DNA from: CAWCWK01 sp963842125
GTDB taxonomy: Bacteria > Pseudomonadota > Alphaproteobacteria > Rhizobiales > CAWCWK01
Direction of reading: 5' to 3'
Length of the DNA: 64,000 bases
Assembly (NCBI GenBank): GCA_963842125.1
Contig: CAWJFE010000005.1
Span: forward strand, 558,001 to 622,000
The position numbers and the translations under genes were made by a program. The notes below the pieces were generated by a model. It saw nothing but the letters and a program-made list of their open reading frames with translations, was not told the origin of the DNA and ran no database searches. Positions 1 through 9,295 of the stretch are shown piece by piece (positions within the stretch are counted from its first letter, which is position 1; each line of letters opens with the position of its first letter).

Positions 1-209
1 TCGTCCTCGTCATGGGCACGTCCGTCGGCGCGCTGATCGGTGTCGACGAGTTGACGGGGCAGGCAATTAACCTGTCGTCGATCAACTATCGCTGGCTGGA
101 ATATTTCACTGTCACGGCCGGGCTTTACGTAGCGCTGACCTTCGTTGCGAGCATGGGCCTGGCGTTGGTCGGGCGCTGGGCGTTCCGCGTGCGCGTGCGG
201 ATCTTCTGA
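1..209 (+). CDS. Polar amino-acid ABC transporter permease, C-terminal fragment
   Basis: Only the last ~69 codons are present; the reading frame is open from the left edge of the window, so the gene starts outside. The visible part holds one clear hydrophobic segment (around LYVALTFVASMGLALVG) followed by a short basic tail, as at the C-terminus of HisM/GlnP-type permeases. Its stop overlaps the start of the next permease by one base (TGATG), and the ATPase follows, which is the usual order for a polar amino-acid importer with two permeases. The substrate is unknown. The family call rests mainly on the neighbours, because the EAA loop of this subunit lies outside the window. Confidence 0.7.
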   Translation, partial: VLVMGTSVGALIGVDELTGQAINLSSINYRWLEYFTVTAGLYVALTFVASMGLALVGRWAFRVRVRIF

Positions 210-895
210 TGGAACGGATTCTCGCGCAGATTCCAGACTTCTTCACGCTAGCGAATCTCGGTCTCCTCGGAGAGGCCGCGATGATGACGCTCGGCATGAC
301 CTTGGTCGGCTGCGGGATCGGCTTCACGCTCGCGCTCGGCCTCGTGATCCTGCGCACCACGCCAGGCGCTTGGGCGGCGCCGCTTCGCTTCGTATGCATC
401 CTCTACGTCGAGGTCTTTCGTCGCATCCCTTTCCTCGTCGTCGTCTATCTCGTCCTCTTCTTCATTCAGACGATCACCACCGACGCCTCGCTCTTCACGA
501 TCGCGGTGATCGCGATCTGCATCTACGCGGTGGCCTATACGGCCGATATCATTCGCGGCGGCATCGAATCGGTGTCGGAGACGCAGATCGAGGCGGCCCG
601 CGCCATGAACCTGTCGCGCCTTCAAACGCTCTTCACGATCGTCCTGCCGCAAGCCTGGCCGATCATCGTGCCGCCAGCGATCGCGTTCGCCGTCTCGTTC
701 ATCAAGGACACGGCTCTCGTGAGTCAGATCGGTGTCTTCGAGCTGACGTTCCGGGGCAAGGAGCTGAACAATCAGGGCTACTCGGGCATCCTCGTCTTCG
801 GGACGATCGCATTCTGCTACTTTCTGATGTCCTTCCCGCTCAGCATGCTGGGGCAGTACCTGGAGAAGCGTCTTGCCTCACCTCGCGGTCGATGA
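209..895 (+). CDS. Polar amino-acid ABC transporter permease (HisM/GlnP family)
   Basis: A 228-residue inner-membrane subunit of an ABC importer for amino acids or related small polar solutes. Several hydrophobic segments are visible (near residues 20-45, 55-95 and 185-210). The cytoplasmic EAA loop that docks on the ATPase is at about residues 128-150 (EAARAMNLSRLQTLFTIVLP). Length is typical for the family. It starts one base inside the stop of the upstream permease and its end overlaps the ATPase start by 23 bases, so the three genes are translationally coupled. No periplasmic binding protein is in view; it presumably lies upstream of the window. The substrate cannot be told from sequence. 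Confidence 0.9.
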   Translation: MERILAQIPDFFTLANLGLLGEAAMMTLGMTLVGCGIGFTLALGLVILRTTPGAWAAPLRFVCILYVEVFRRIPFLVVVYLVLFFIQTITTDASLFTIAVIAICIYAVAYTADIIRGGIESVSETQIEAARAMNLSRLQTLFTIVLPQAWPIIVPPAIAFAVSFIKDTALVSQIGVFELTFRGKELNNQGYSGILVFGTIAFCYFLMSFPLSMLGQYLEKRLASPRGR

Positions 896-1610
896 CCTTC
901 ACGCCGCCTACGGCAAGACAAAGGTCCTCCACGGCATAGACCTCGCGGTCGATCGCGGCGAGGTCGTCTCGCTGGTCGGCCCGTCGGGCTCGGGCAAGTC
1001 TACGGTCCTGCGAACGCTCATGGGCCTCACGCCCGTGACCCGAGGCCAGGTCGAGGTGGATGGTGCGCGGATCGACTATTCGAGCAACGCCGCGATCCGG
1101 GCCGCGCGCGACCGCATGGCGATCGTCTTCCAGCAGTACAATCTCTTCCAGAACATGACGGTGCTGCGCAACATCACGTTGGCGCCCACCAAGATCAAGC
1201 GCCGCCCAAGGGCCGAGGTAGAGGGCGAGGCGATGGATCTCCTTGCGCTCGTCGGGCTGGCCGACAAGCGCGACGCCTATCCCGACACGCTGTCGGGTGG
1301 CCAGCAGCAACGCGTCGCGATCGCCCGTGCGCTGGCGCTGAGGCCCGACATCCTCCTGCTCGACGAGGTGACGTCGGCGCTCGACCCAGAACTCGTCAAC
1401 GAGGTGCTCGATACCGTGCGCCGTCTCGCCGGCGACGGCATGACGATGCTGCTGGTGAGCCACGAGATGAGCTTCGTGCGCGAGGTCTCCAGCCAGGTCG
1501 TCTTCATGGACGAGGGCCGCGTCGTGGAAACGGGCGCGCCGGCCACGATCTTCGACGCGCCTACGAGCGCCAGGGCGCGCGACTTCTTCGGCAAGGTTCT
1601 ACGAGGCTGA
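873..1610 (+). CDS. Amino-acid ABC transporter ATP-binding protein
   Basis: A 245-residue ATPase that powers the preceding permeases. Walker A (GPSGSGKS) is at residues 36-43, the signature LSGGQQQRVA near 141-150, Walker B ILLLDEVTSALD near 161-172 and the H-loop histidine in VSHE near 197. The order and spacing match the GlnQ/HisP family. The chosen start is TTG at 873, inside the end of the permease gene; no ATG in this frame would keep the first beta strand and Walker A. The next gene begins 2 bases after the stop. Confidence 0.92.
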   Translation: MPHLAVDDLHAAYGKTKVLHGIDLAVDRGEVVSLVGPSGSGKSTVLRTLMGLTPVTRGQVEVDGARIDYSSNAAIRAARDRMAIVFQQYNLFQNMTVLRNITLAPTKIKRRPRAEVEGEAMDLLALVGLADKRDAYPDTLSGGQQQRVAIARALALRPDILLLDEVTSALDPELVNEVLDTVRRLAGDGMTMLLVSHEMSFVREVSSQVVFMDEGRVVETGAPATIFDAPTSARARDFFGKVLRG

Positions 1611-1612
1611 CC

Positions 1613-2515
1613 ATGACGCGAGACCTCGACGCGATCCCGCCCCATCACTGGACCGAACCCGAATGGCGCGGCCTCGTGGGGCGCGTGCGGGCCGGCCGGC
1701 GGCTGGCGCCTGCGACATGGCCGGGCGGTGCGCGTTCGGCCCTCGCCCTCTCCTTCGATTGCGACCACGAGACGTTCGAGATGGGCGGCGGGGGCCGGGC
1801 CATCGGCCGATTGGCCTGGGGGGAGTTCGGCCGGCGTGCGGGCGTGCCCCGCGTCCTCGAAACCCTTCGCCGGCATGACGCCCGCGCCACCTTCTTCATG
1901 CCGGCCGTCGCCGCGCTGATCGACCCGGACGAACCGAAGCGGATTGCGGCCGAGGGCCACGAGATCGGCGTTCACGGCTGGATCCACGAGAATACGTCGA
2001 CGCTCGACGAGACGACGGAACGCGATCTGCTTCAGCGCTCGGCAGATGCGCTGGAGCGTCTGTCGGGAACGCGCCCGGTCGGGCACCGCGCCGCGAATTG
2101 GGACCTCTCCCCATGGACGGCCAAGCTCGTGGCCGAGGCAGGCTTCGTCTACGATTCGTCCATGATGGCCGACGACGACTGCTATGAGATCGACCTCGAC
2201 GGTGTGCCCTCCGGCCTCGTCGAGCTCCCCGTCGACTGGGTGCGGGACGATGCCGTCTACCTCCTCTTCAACCGCATGCCCGCCACGCGCCCGACCCTCT
2301 CGCCCGACGACGTTCTCGACGTCTTCCGGCGCGAGCTCGATGGCGCGCGCTCCGAAGGCGGCGTCTGCCAGCTCGTCATGCACCCCTTCGTCATCGGCTA
2401 CCGCTCGCGCATCGGCATTCTGGATGCGTTGCTGCGGCACGCCAGAGAGTGTGGCGACGTCTTCGTGGGTACGCATGAGGAGGTCGCGCGGCACGCGCTT
2501 GCGGCCGGCGCGTGA
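1613..2515 (+). CDS. Polysaccharide deacetylase family hydrolase (PuuE/HpPgdA-like)
   Basis: A 300-residue NodB-fold metal hydrolase. Motif 1 is SFDCDHE near residues 45-51, and motif 2 is HEIGVHGWIHE near 115-125, which carries the two metal-binding histidines. A later GHRAANW segment near 157 and a C-terminal histidine in VMHPF match the PuuE/HpPgdA subgroup. This subgroup includes enzymes that act on small cyclic amides such as allantoin as well as on peptidoglycan. No signal peptide is visible, so it is probably cytoplasmic. Its position 2 bases after an amino-acid importer ATPase favours a small imported substrate over a cell-wall role, but that is inference. Confidence 0.8.
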   Translation: MTRDLDAIPPHHWTEPEWRGLVGRVRAGRRLAPATWPGGARSALALSFDCDHETFEMGGGGRAIGRLAWGEFGRRAGVPRVLETLRRHDARATFFMPAVAALIDPDEPKRIAAEGHEIGVHGWIHENTSTLDETTERDLLQRSADALERLSGTRPVGHRAANWDLSPWTAKLVAEAGFVYDSSMMADDDCYEIDLDGVPSGLVELPVDWVRDDAVYLLFNRMPATRPTLSPDDVLDVFRRELDGARSEGGVCQLVMHPFVIGYRSRIGILDALLRHARECGDVFVGTHEEVARHALAAGA

Positions 2516-2574
2516 CCCCCTCGCGGCGGAGGCCTCCCCCTCACGGCCTGAGCCTGACCACCGCAGTCGGTGCC

Positions 2575-3267
2575 CTACGTTGCCGCTCCACTCGCGAAGA
2601 GCTGCGGATACATGTGGCGGATGGCCTCGTCGTCCATCTCCTGCTTGAAGGCGTGCGCCTTGGGCAGGGCCTTGGCGCGGTCGGCGGCTGGACGGGCGTC
2701 GATCTCGCGCTGAAGGCGGGCGATGGAGGGATAGGCGTCCATCGCGTCGTCGCCGAGCATGAACGGCAGCCGGTCCGCCCAGCCCCAGACGGCCATGTCG
2801 ACGATGGTGTAGGCATCGCCGAGCATCCAGGGGTGCGCGGCCAGCCTGTCCTCCACGATCTGCCAGTGACGCTGCGCCTCGAAGCGATAGCGCTCGAAGG
2901 CGTAGGCATTGCGATCCTTGGCGAAGTGCCGGAAGTGCACGGCCTGCCCTGAATAGGGTCCCACGCCCGAGGCGACGAACATCAGCCAGGAGAGGAGCGC
3001 ACCCCGGGCCGCATCGCCCTCGCCGGGCATGAACTGGCCCGTCTTCTCGCCGAGGTAAAGAAGGATAGCGTTACTGTCGAAGAGCACCGCATCGCCGTCG
3101 ATGAGGGCGGGCACCTTTCCGTTGGGGTTGATCGCGCGGAACGCCTCGCCATGCTGCTGGCCTTTCTTGGTGTCGACGGGGACCGGCTCGTAGTCGAGAC
3201 CGGTCTCCTCCAGCATGAGGGCCACCTTCATCGGGTTGGGCGCGGCGTTGAAATAGAACTGCATCAT
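2575..3267 (-). CDS. Glutathione S-transferase family protein
   Basis: A 230-residue cytosolic GST. The N-terminal thioredoxin fold starts with QFYFNAAPNPMKVALMLEE, followed by the cis-Pro loop NPNGKVPAL (near 49-57) and the glutathione-binding FDSNAILLYL (near 65-74), where the usual E-S is D-S. The C-terminal helical half carries the N-capping-type sequence YTIVDMAVWGWADRLP. It is the last gene of the minus-strand operon that starts with the peptide-type binding protein at 10927, with a 40-base gap after the SDR. GSTs of this class are often linked to detoxification or thiol-dependent isomerisation; the substrate here is unknown. Start is ATG 3267, or ATG 3264 two residues inside. Confidence 0.88.
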   Translation of the reverse strand: MMQFYFNAAPNPMKVALMLEETGLDYEPVPVDTKKGQQHGEAFRAINPNGKVPALIDGDAVLFDSNAILLYLGEKTGQFMPGEGDAARGALLSWLMFVASGVGPYSGQAVHFRHFAKDRNAYAFERYRFEAQRHWQIVEDRLAAHPWMLGDAYTIVDMAVWGWADRLPFMLGDDAMDAYPSIARLQREIDARPAADRAKALPKAHAFKQEMDDEAIRHMYPQLFASGAAT

Positions 3268-3307
3268 CGTAGGGCTCCGGTGTCAGAACGAGGCGAGGCG
3301 GCGTGGG

Positions 3308-4072
3308 TCAGGGCAGCCCCGCCTCGACGGGGAGGCAGACGCCGGTGATCGCGCGTGCCTGGGCGAGGTAGAGGGCGGCTTCGGCGACGTCGGCGGGGGT
3401 CGCCATCCGGCCCAGAGCGGTCTCGGCCGACATCGCACCGATCACCGCCTCCTCGCTTGGGCCGCCATCCGCGACGCGTCCAGCGATGCGGCTGCGCAGC
3501 GCATCGGTCAGGATCGGGCCGGGGGCGAGCGCGTTCACCCGCACCCCGTCGCGGCCGAGATCGAGCGCCGCCGCGCGGGCGAGGCCGAGGACTGCGTGCT
3601 TGGAGGCGGTATAGAGCGTCTGGTCGGGATGCGCCCGGTAGGCGTTGATCGATGCCATCACGATCGCGCAGCCATCCTCGGCCTCGGTCAGGCGAGGAGC
3701 AGCATGCTTGAGGCAAAGCGCGACGCCCCGCACGTTGACGGCGAAGACGCGGTCCCACTCGGCTGCATCAAGCGCCGCGACGCGCCGCCATGGCGGCACG
3801 AGGCCGGCATTGGCGACGAGGATGTCCAGGCGATCGAGCCCGGAGATCGCCTCAACCAGCCGATCCTCCGCGTCGGGCGCAGCGAGATCGAGTGGCACGG
3901 CACCCCATGCAACAGGAAGCGAGGCTTCGGCCAGGACTTCCTCGCGATCGAGAACGTGGATCGTTGCACCATGATGCGCGAATGTCTCGGCTATCGCGCG
4001 CCCGAGGCCCTGCGCGCCGCCGGTCACGAGTGCGGTGCGGCCTCGCAGCGTGTGGGCGGTCGAGGCTGTCAT
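3308..4072 (-). CDS. SDR family oxidoreductase
   Basis: A 254-residue classical short-chain dehydrogenase. The Rossmann glycine motif TGGAQGLG is near residues 17-24, the NAG motif in VANAGLVPP near 89, the catalytic Ser in VMASIN near 144 and the YTASK active-site pair near 156-160. The N-proximal region suggests NAD preference (an acidic D at the end of beta-2, VLDREE), but this was not tested. The start is ATG 4072, giving a 4-base ATGA overlap with the stop of the M24 peptidase gene; longer frame-open extensions upstream only cover that gene. It probably oxidises or reduces an intermediate of the same pathway. Confidence 0.9.
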   Translation of the reverse strand: MTASTAHTLRGRTALVTGGAQGLGRAIAETFAHHGATIHVLDREEVLAEASLPVAWGAVPLDLAAPDAEDRLVEAISGLDRLDILVANAGLVPPWRRVAALDAAEWDRVFAVNVRGVALCLKHAAPRLTEAEDGCAIVMASINAYRAHPDQTLYTASKHAVLGLARAAALDLGRDGVRVNALAPGPILTDALRSRIAGRVADGGPSEEAVIGAMSAETALGRMATPADVAEAALYLAQARAITGVCLPVEAGLP

Positions 4073-5216
4073 TCGATCACGATCAGATCCTGAAAGCCGC
4101 CCGTCAGTGGCTCGCCCCCGCCCGGGCGGGCGACGATGCAGTCCTCGACGCGGGCGCTGAACGTGTCGTCGCGGAAGATCGAGGGCTCGATGGTGAAGAC
4201 CATGCCCTCGCGGACCTCGGTCGTGTCGCCCTTGGTGAGGAAGGGCGGCTCGTGCACGTCCCAGCCTATGCCGTGGCCGAGACGATGGCGGAAGTCCTTG
4301 CCGAAGCCGGCATCCTCGATCACGTCGCGCGCGGCCTTGTCGACGGCCTCGCAGGTCGTCTCGCCGGCCTTGAGGGCCGCGATGCCGGCGCGCTGGCTTT
4401 CCATCACCAGCCGATGGACGAGGACCTGCTCGTCGCTCGGTGCGCCGAAGGAGATGGTGCGTCCGAAATCGTAGCACATCCCATCCAGCACCGCGCCGAA
4501 GTCGAAATTGACCGAGACGGGCGCGTCGAGCTTTCGCGGCCAGGTGCCGAGCTTGTCGCCGAAGCGCAGCGGATGGTTGGGGCCGGAATTGTAGAGCGAG
4601 GTCGTGAAGGATGGCCCGAGCGAGCCGTGCGCCTTCATCTGGTAGTCGATCTCGGAGGAGACCTCGAGCTCGGTCATGCCGAGCTTGAGGTTGGCGACCG
4701 TGGCGGCAAAGGCCTTCTCGGTGATCTCGCCGGCTCGGCGCAGCGTCGCGATCTCGTCGGCGTCCTTGATGACGCGCATGGGGCGCAGGATGTCGGTGCC
4801 GGAGGAGAAGACGGCGCCTGGCACGAGCCTCTGCAACTCGAAGAGGGATTCGGCCTCCGCGTCGTCGCTGGTCGCGATCCGCGCGCCCTTGCCTATCCCT
4901 AGCTCCCGCAGGATACCCGACACCATCTCCGCCGGGTCGTCCCAGTCCCCGAGGACGCGGACATCCATGCCGTCCATGCCTTGCGAACTGCCGAACTCCG
5001 CCGTCATGCGCGGCACGGTAAGGATCGGCGTGTGCCCTGGTGCGACCCAGAGCCCTTCGAGCCACATGCCGGGGTGCAGGTTGCGGCCATAGTTCGGGAT
5101 GTCGCGATGAAGGCCCGTGAGGTAGTCGAGATCGGTCTTGAGCGGCAGGAACACGAGGTCCGCCTTTCCCTCGATCAGGCCCTGGAAACGGGTCATGCGG
5201 TCTGCGTAGCTGGCCA

Positions 5217-5217
<1 letters not shown>
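4069..5217 (-). CDS. M24 family metallopeptidase (Xaa-Pro peptidase-like)
   Basis: A 382-residue pita-bread-fold enzyme with an N-terminal creatinase/prolidase-type domain (residues 1-150) and a C-terminal M24 domain. All five usual metal ligands are visible: two Asp in NFDFG and YDFGRT, His in GHGIGWDVHE, Glu in FTIEPSIF and Glu in RVEDCI. M24 members cleave Xaa-Pro bonds or hydrolyse related small molecules such as creatine or ectoine. Its place directly behind a dipeptide-type ABC transporter suggests it hydrolyses the imported compound in the cytoplasm. The start MASYAD overlaps the upstream ATPase stop by one base. The exact substrate is not assignable. Confidence 0.87.
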
Positions 5218-6259
<1,042 letters not shown>

Positions 6260-6263
<4 letters not shown>

Positions 6264-7310
6264 ACCGCCCCCATGCGTTCGGCTCTTGCGGCGGGAGAGT
6301 CGTTCGTGATCGCCTCGACGGCAGGCCTGAGGGGATGGATGCAGCGTACCTCGCTCTCGTGACCAAGGGCGCGCATCTCCGGAATCTCGGTGGTGCATTC
6401 CGCCGTCGCGCGGGGGCAGCGCGGGGCGAAGGCGCAGCCGGGGGGTAGGTCGGTCAGAGGGGGCATCCGGCCCTCGATCTGCTCCAGGCGCTTACCCTTG
6501 CGACCACGTGCGGGCACCGATCCTATGAGACCGCGCGTATAGGGGTGGGCGGGTCGGTCGATGATTGTGTCGACGGGGCCTACCTCGACGATCTGTCCGG
6601 CGTACATGACCGCGATCCGGTCCGCGATTCCCGCCACGACGGCAAGGTCGTGCGTGATCCAGACCATGGCCGTGCCCCGATCACGGCAGAGCGCCTGCGC
6701 GAGCGCGAGGATCTGCCCCTGGATCGTCACGTCGAGCGCGGTCGTCGGCTCGTCGGCGATGATGAGATCGGGCTCGTGGAGAAGCGCAATGGCGATGGCG
6801 ACGCGCTGGCGCATGCCGCCCGAAAGCTGGTGCGGATAGCCTCGTAGCCGTGCCTCGGCGCCCGGAATGCCGACTTCTTCCAGCGCACGCACACAGCGCG
6901 CCTTCGCCTCCGCGCGGGGCAGGCTCGTGTGGGCGCCCAGCGCGTCTCGCATCTGCGTCTCGATACGGAGGACCGGATTAAGCGTCATCATCGGGTCCTG
7001 GAAGATCATGGCGACCTTGGCGCCGCGAATCTCGCGCAGGGCAGCCGGTGTCTTCGTCAGGAGTTCGTCGCCCGATAGGCGCACGCTTCCGCCCGTCACC
7101 CGGCCGGGCGGGGAGAGGAGGCCGTTGATCGAGAAGCCTGTCAGCGATTTGCCCGACCCGCTCTCTCCGACGAGGCCGAGGATCTCACCGCGCCGCACGG
7201 TCAGCGATACGCCGCGGAGCGCTTCGATCGTTGCCGAAGGCGGTGCGCAGGTCGCGGACCTCCAAGACGGCGGAGGTGACAGCAGCGACTGTGTCTTGGG
7301 TGGCCGTCAT
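6260..7310 (-). pseudogene. Dipeptide/oligopeptide ABC transporter ATP-binding protein (DppD-like), frameshifted near 7230
   Basis: The second ATPase of the peptide-type importer. The body (from 7198 down to 6260) has Walker A GESGSGKS, signature LSGGMRQRVAIAIAL, Walker B LIIADEPTTALD, the ITHDL switch and the C-terminal PGCAFAPRCP. The N-terminal strand is in another frame: ATG 7310 reads MTATQDTV then LEVRDLRTAFG, and goes out of frame around 7230-7232. Removing one base there gives LRTAFG-TIEALRGVSLTV-RRGEILGL, the normal family sequence. A short protein from GTG 7198 would lack the first strand and A-loop and is unlikely to work. Start and stop spacing to both neighbours is normal, so an assembly indel is the simplest explanation. 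Confidence 0.85.
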
Positions 7311-7312
7311 CG

Positions 7313-8227
7313 TCAGAGCCGGGGGTTCAACACGTCGCGCAGCCGGTCGCCCAACACGTTGACGCTGATGATGATCGCCAGGAGGACGAGCCCCGGCAGC
7401 ACGCTGATCCAGTAGCGGCCCGACTGCAAGTAATCGAAGCCGTTGGCGATCAGGAGGCCGAGCGAGGGGCGCGTCGGCGGAAGGCCGAGGCCGAGGAAGG
7501 AAAGCGTCGCCTCCAGCGAGATGGCGGCCGCCATCTGCATCGTCGCGACGACGAGGATCGTGGGCAGGCAATTGGGCAGGATGTGGCCGAGGAGAATGCG
7601 CAGGCGACCGAGGTGCAACCCCCGCGCGGCGTCGACATAATCGCGCGAGGCCTCGACCAAGGCGACGCCGCGCACCGTGCGGGCAAAGTAGGCCCATTGC
7701 ACGACGACGAGCGCGAAGATGATCTTGTCGACGCCGCGCCCCAGGATCACCAGCAGGATGAGCGCCACGAGGATGGTGGGAAAGCTCAGTTGTAGGTCGA
7801 CGATCCGCATCAGCACGGTGTCGACCCAGCCGCGGCGATAGGCTGCGACGAGGCCGACTGCGGTGCCGACGGCAAGCGCGAGAAGCCCCGAGACGAGCCC
7901 GACGACGAGCGAGATGCGGATGCCGTAGAGCATGGCGCTGAGCATGTCGCGCCCCTCGCCGTCCGTCCCCAGCCAATAGGTCACGCCGCCGAAACTCTCG
8001 CCGCCGGGGGGCAGGAGGCTGTCGAGGACATCGACCTGTCGCAAATCGTAAGGGTTCTGCGGTGCGATCCAAGGTGCGCCGAAGCCCGCGATGCAAAACG
8101 CCGCGAAGACGATGAGCGCACCGACAGCAAGCGGCGAGCGCAGGAAGCGGGCCACCACGTCGCGCATCGATCCGGCAGCAGGACCGGAAGAGGGCGGCGC
8201 CGTCCCAATAGCGGTCTGGACGCTCAC
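7313..8227 (-). CDS. Dipeptide/oligopeptide ABC transporter permease (DppC-like)
   Basis: A 304-residue inner-membrane permease. The N-terminal OppC_N-type segment (FLRSPLAVGALIVFAAFCIAG) is followed by the large periplasmic loop with YWLGTDGEGRDMLSAMLYG and then the transport domain with the EAA loop (DAARGLHLGRLRILLGHILP). Five or six hydrophobic segments are visible. The start is GTG 8227, which overlaps the DppB-like stop by 4 bases (GTGA). It works with the DppB-like permease as the channel of the importer. Confidence 0.92.
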   Translation of the reverse strand: MSVQTAIGTAPPSSGPAAGSMRDVVARFLRSPLAVGALIVFAAFCIAGFGAPWIAPQNPYDLRQVDVLDSLLPPGGESFGGVTYWLGTDGEGRDMLSAMLYGIRISLVVGLVSGLLALAVGTAVGLVAAYRRGWVDTVLMRIVDLQLSFPTILVALILLVILGRGVDKIIFALVVVQWAYFARTVRGVALVEASRDYVDAARGLHLGRLRILLGHILPNCLPTILVVATMQMAAAISLEATLSFLGLGLPPTRPSLGLLIANGFDYLQSGRYWISVLPGLVLLAIIISVNVLGDRLRDVLNPRL

Positions 8228-9201
8228 GACGCCGCGTCTCCGAGCCGAACCCGTGGATCGAGCACCGAGTAGAGGATGTCGACGAGGAGGTTGAGGACGA
8301 CGAAGAGGCAGACGACGAAGATCAGGTAAGCCACGATCAAGGGACGATCGAGGACGCCGATGGCATCGATGAGCATCTTGCCGACGCCCGGCCACGAGAA
8401 GATGGACTCGATCACGACCGCGAACGCGATCACGCCGCCGAACTCCATGCCGAGGACGGTCACGATGGGGATGAGGATGTTCTTCATCACGTGCACCGAG
8501 AGAATGCGTCGCTCGCGAATGCCGCTCGCCCTTGCGAAGCGCACGTAGTCGGTGAAGAGGACCTCGCGCATGCCCGCCCGGGTGAGGCGGATCACCATGG
8601 CCATCATGATGAGCGAAAGCGTGAAGGCCGGCATGGCCAGGTGGTGCAGGCCGTCGAGCGTGAGGAAGGAGACGTCGATGCCAAGCACGTCCACCGTGTC
8701 TCCGCGCCCGATGGCCGGCATCCAACCGAGGAAGACCGAGAAGACGAGGATCATGATCAGGCCGATCCAGAAGACCGGCAGGGAAAAGGCGACCATGGAG
8801 AAGCCCATGATGGCGCGGCTGTCCCACGCCTCGGGTCGCAGTCCGGCGCGCATCCCGAGCGGCAGCCCGACCGTGAGCGCGATGACGAGCGCCGCGAGCG
8901 CCAGTTCCAGCGTCGCCGGCAGGCGCTCGAAGATGAGGCCGAGCGCGGGAATGCCGTGGGTGAAGGAATTGCCGAGGTCGCCCTGTAGGAGATTGCCCAG
9001 GAAGACGAAATACTGCTCCCAGATCGGGCGATCGAGGCCGAGGTCTTCGATGATGAGAGTCAGGCAGGCTTGATCGCATTCCGACGAGGCGAAAATGTAG
9101 ACCGGATTGCCAATCACGTTGACGCCGAAGAAGACGAGAACGGTCATCACCAGCAGTACGAGGACGGCCTGCAGCAGACGCTTGACGATGAACTCCGCCA
9201 T
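8224..9201 (-). CDS. Dipeptide/oligopeptide ABC transporter permease (DppB-like)
   Basis: A 325-residue permease. The first transmembrane helix begins right after the start (FIVKRLLQAVLVLLVMTVLVFFGVN), then comes the periplasmic loop, then the core domain with the EAA motif (ARASGIRERRILSVHVMKNILIP). The loop region contains two cysteines (SSECDQACLTLI), an odd local feature that could form a disulphide. ATG 9201 is preferred over TTG 9210, which would add only three residues. There is a 94-base gap to the binding protein upstream, enough for an mRNA-processing site but without a clear terminator. Confidence 0.92.
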   Translation of the reverse strand: MAEFIVKRLLQAVLVLLVMTVLVFFGVNVIGNPVYIFASSECDQACLTLIIEDLGLDRPIWEQYFVFLGNLLQGDLGNSFTHGIPALGLIFERLPATLELALAALVIALTVGLPLGMRAGLRPEAWDSRAIMGFSMVAFSLPVFWIGLIMILVFSVFLGWMPAIGRGDTVDVLGIDVSFLTLDGLHHLAMPAFTLSLIMMAMVIRLTRAGMREVLFTDYVRFARASGIRERRILSVHVMKNILIPIVTVLGMEFGGVIAFAVVIESIFSWPGVGKMLIDAIGVLDRPLIVAYLIFVVCLFVVLNLLVDILYSVLDPRVRLGDAAS

Positions 9202-9295
9202 CTCTCGCAAGCCTTGTCCGGGTGGTGCGGGGTGTCGTCCGGGCCGAAGCTCGGACGACGGTCATATTCGCGACGCGGGCGCCGAAGCCCTGTGG

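Noticed and set aside
1277..2494. A 405-codon minus-strand open frame opposite the ATPase and deacetylase genes
   Set aside because: It is antisense to two well-supported genes and has no recognisable domain.
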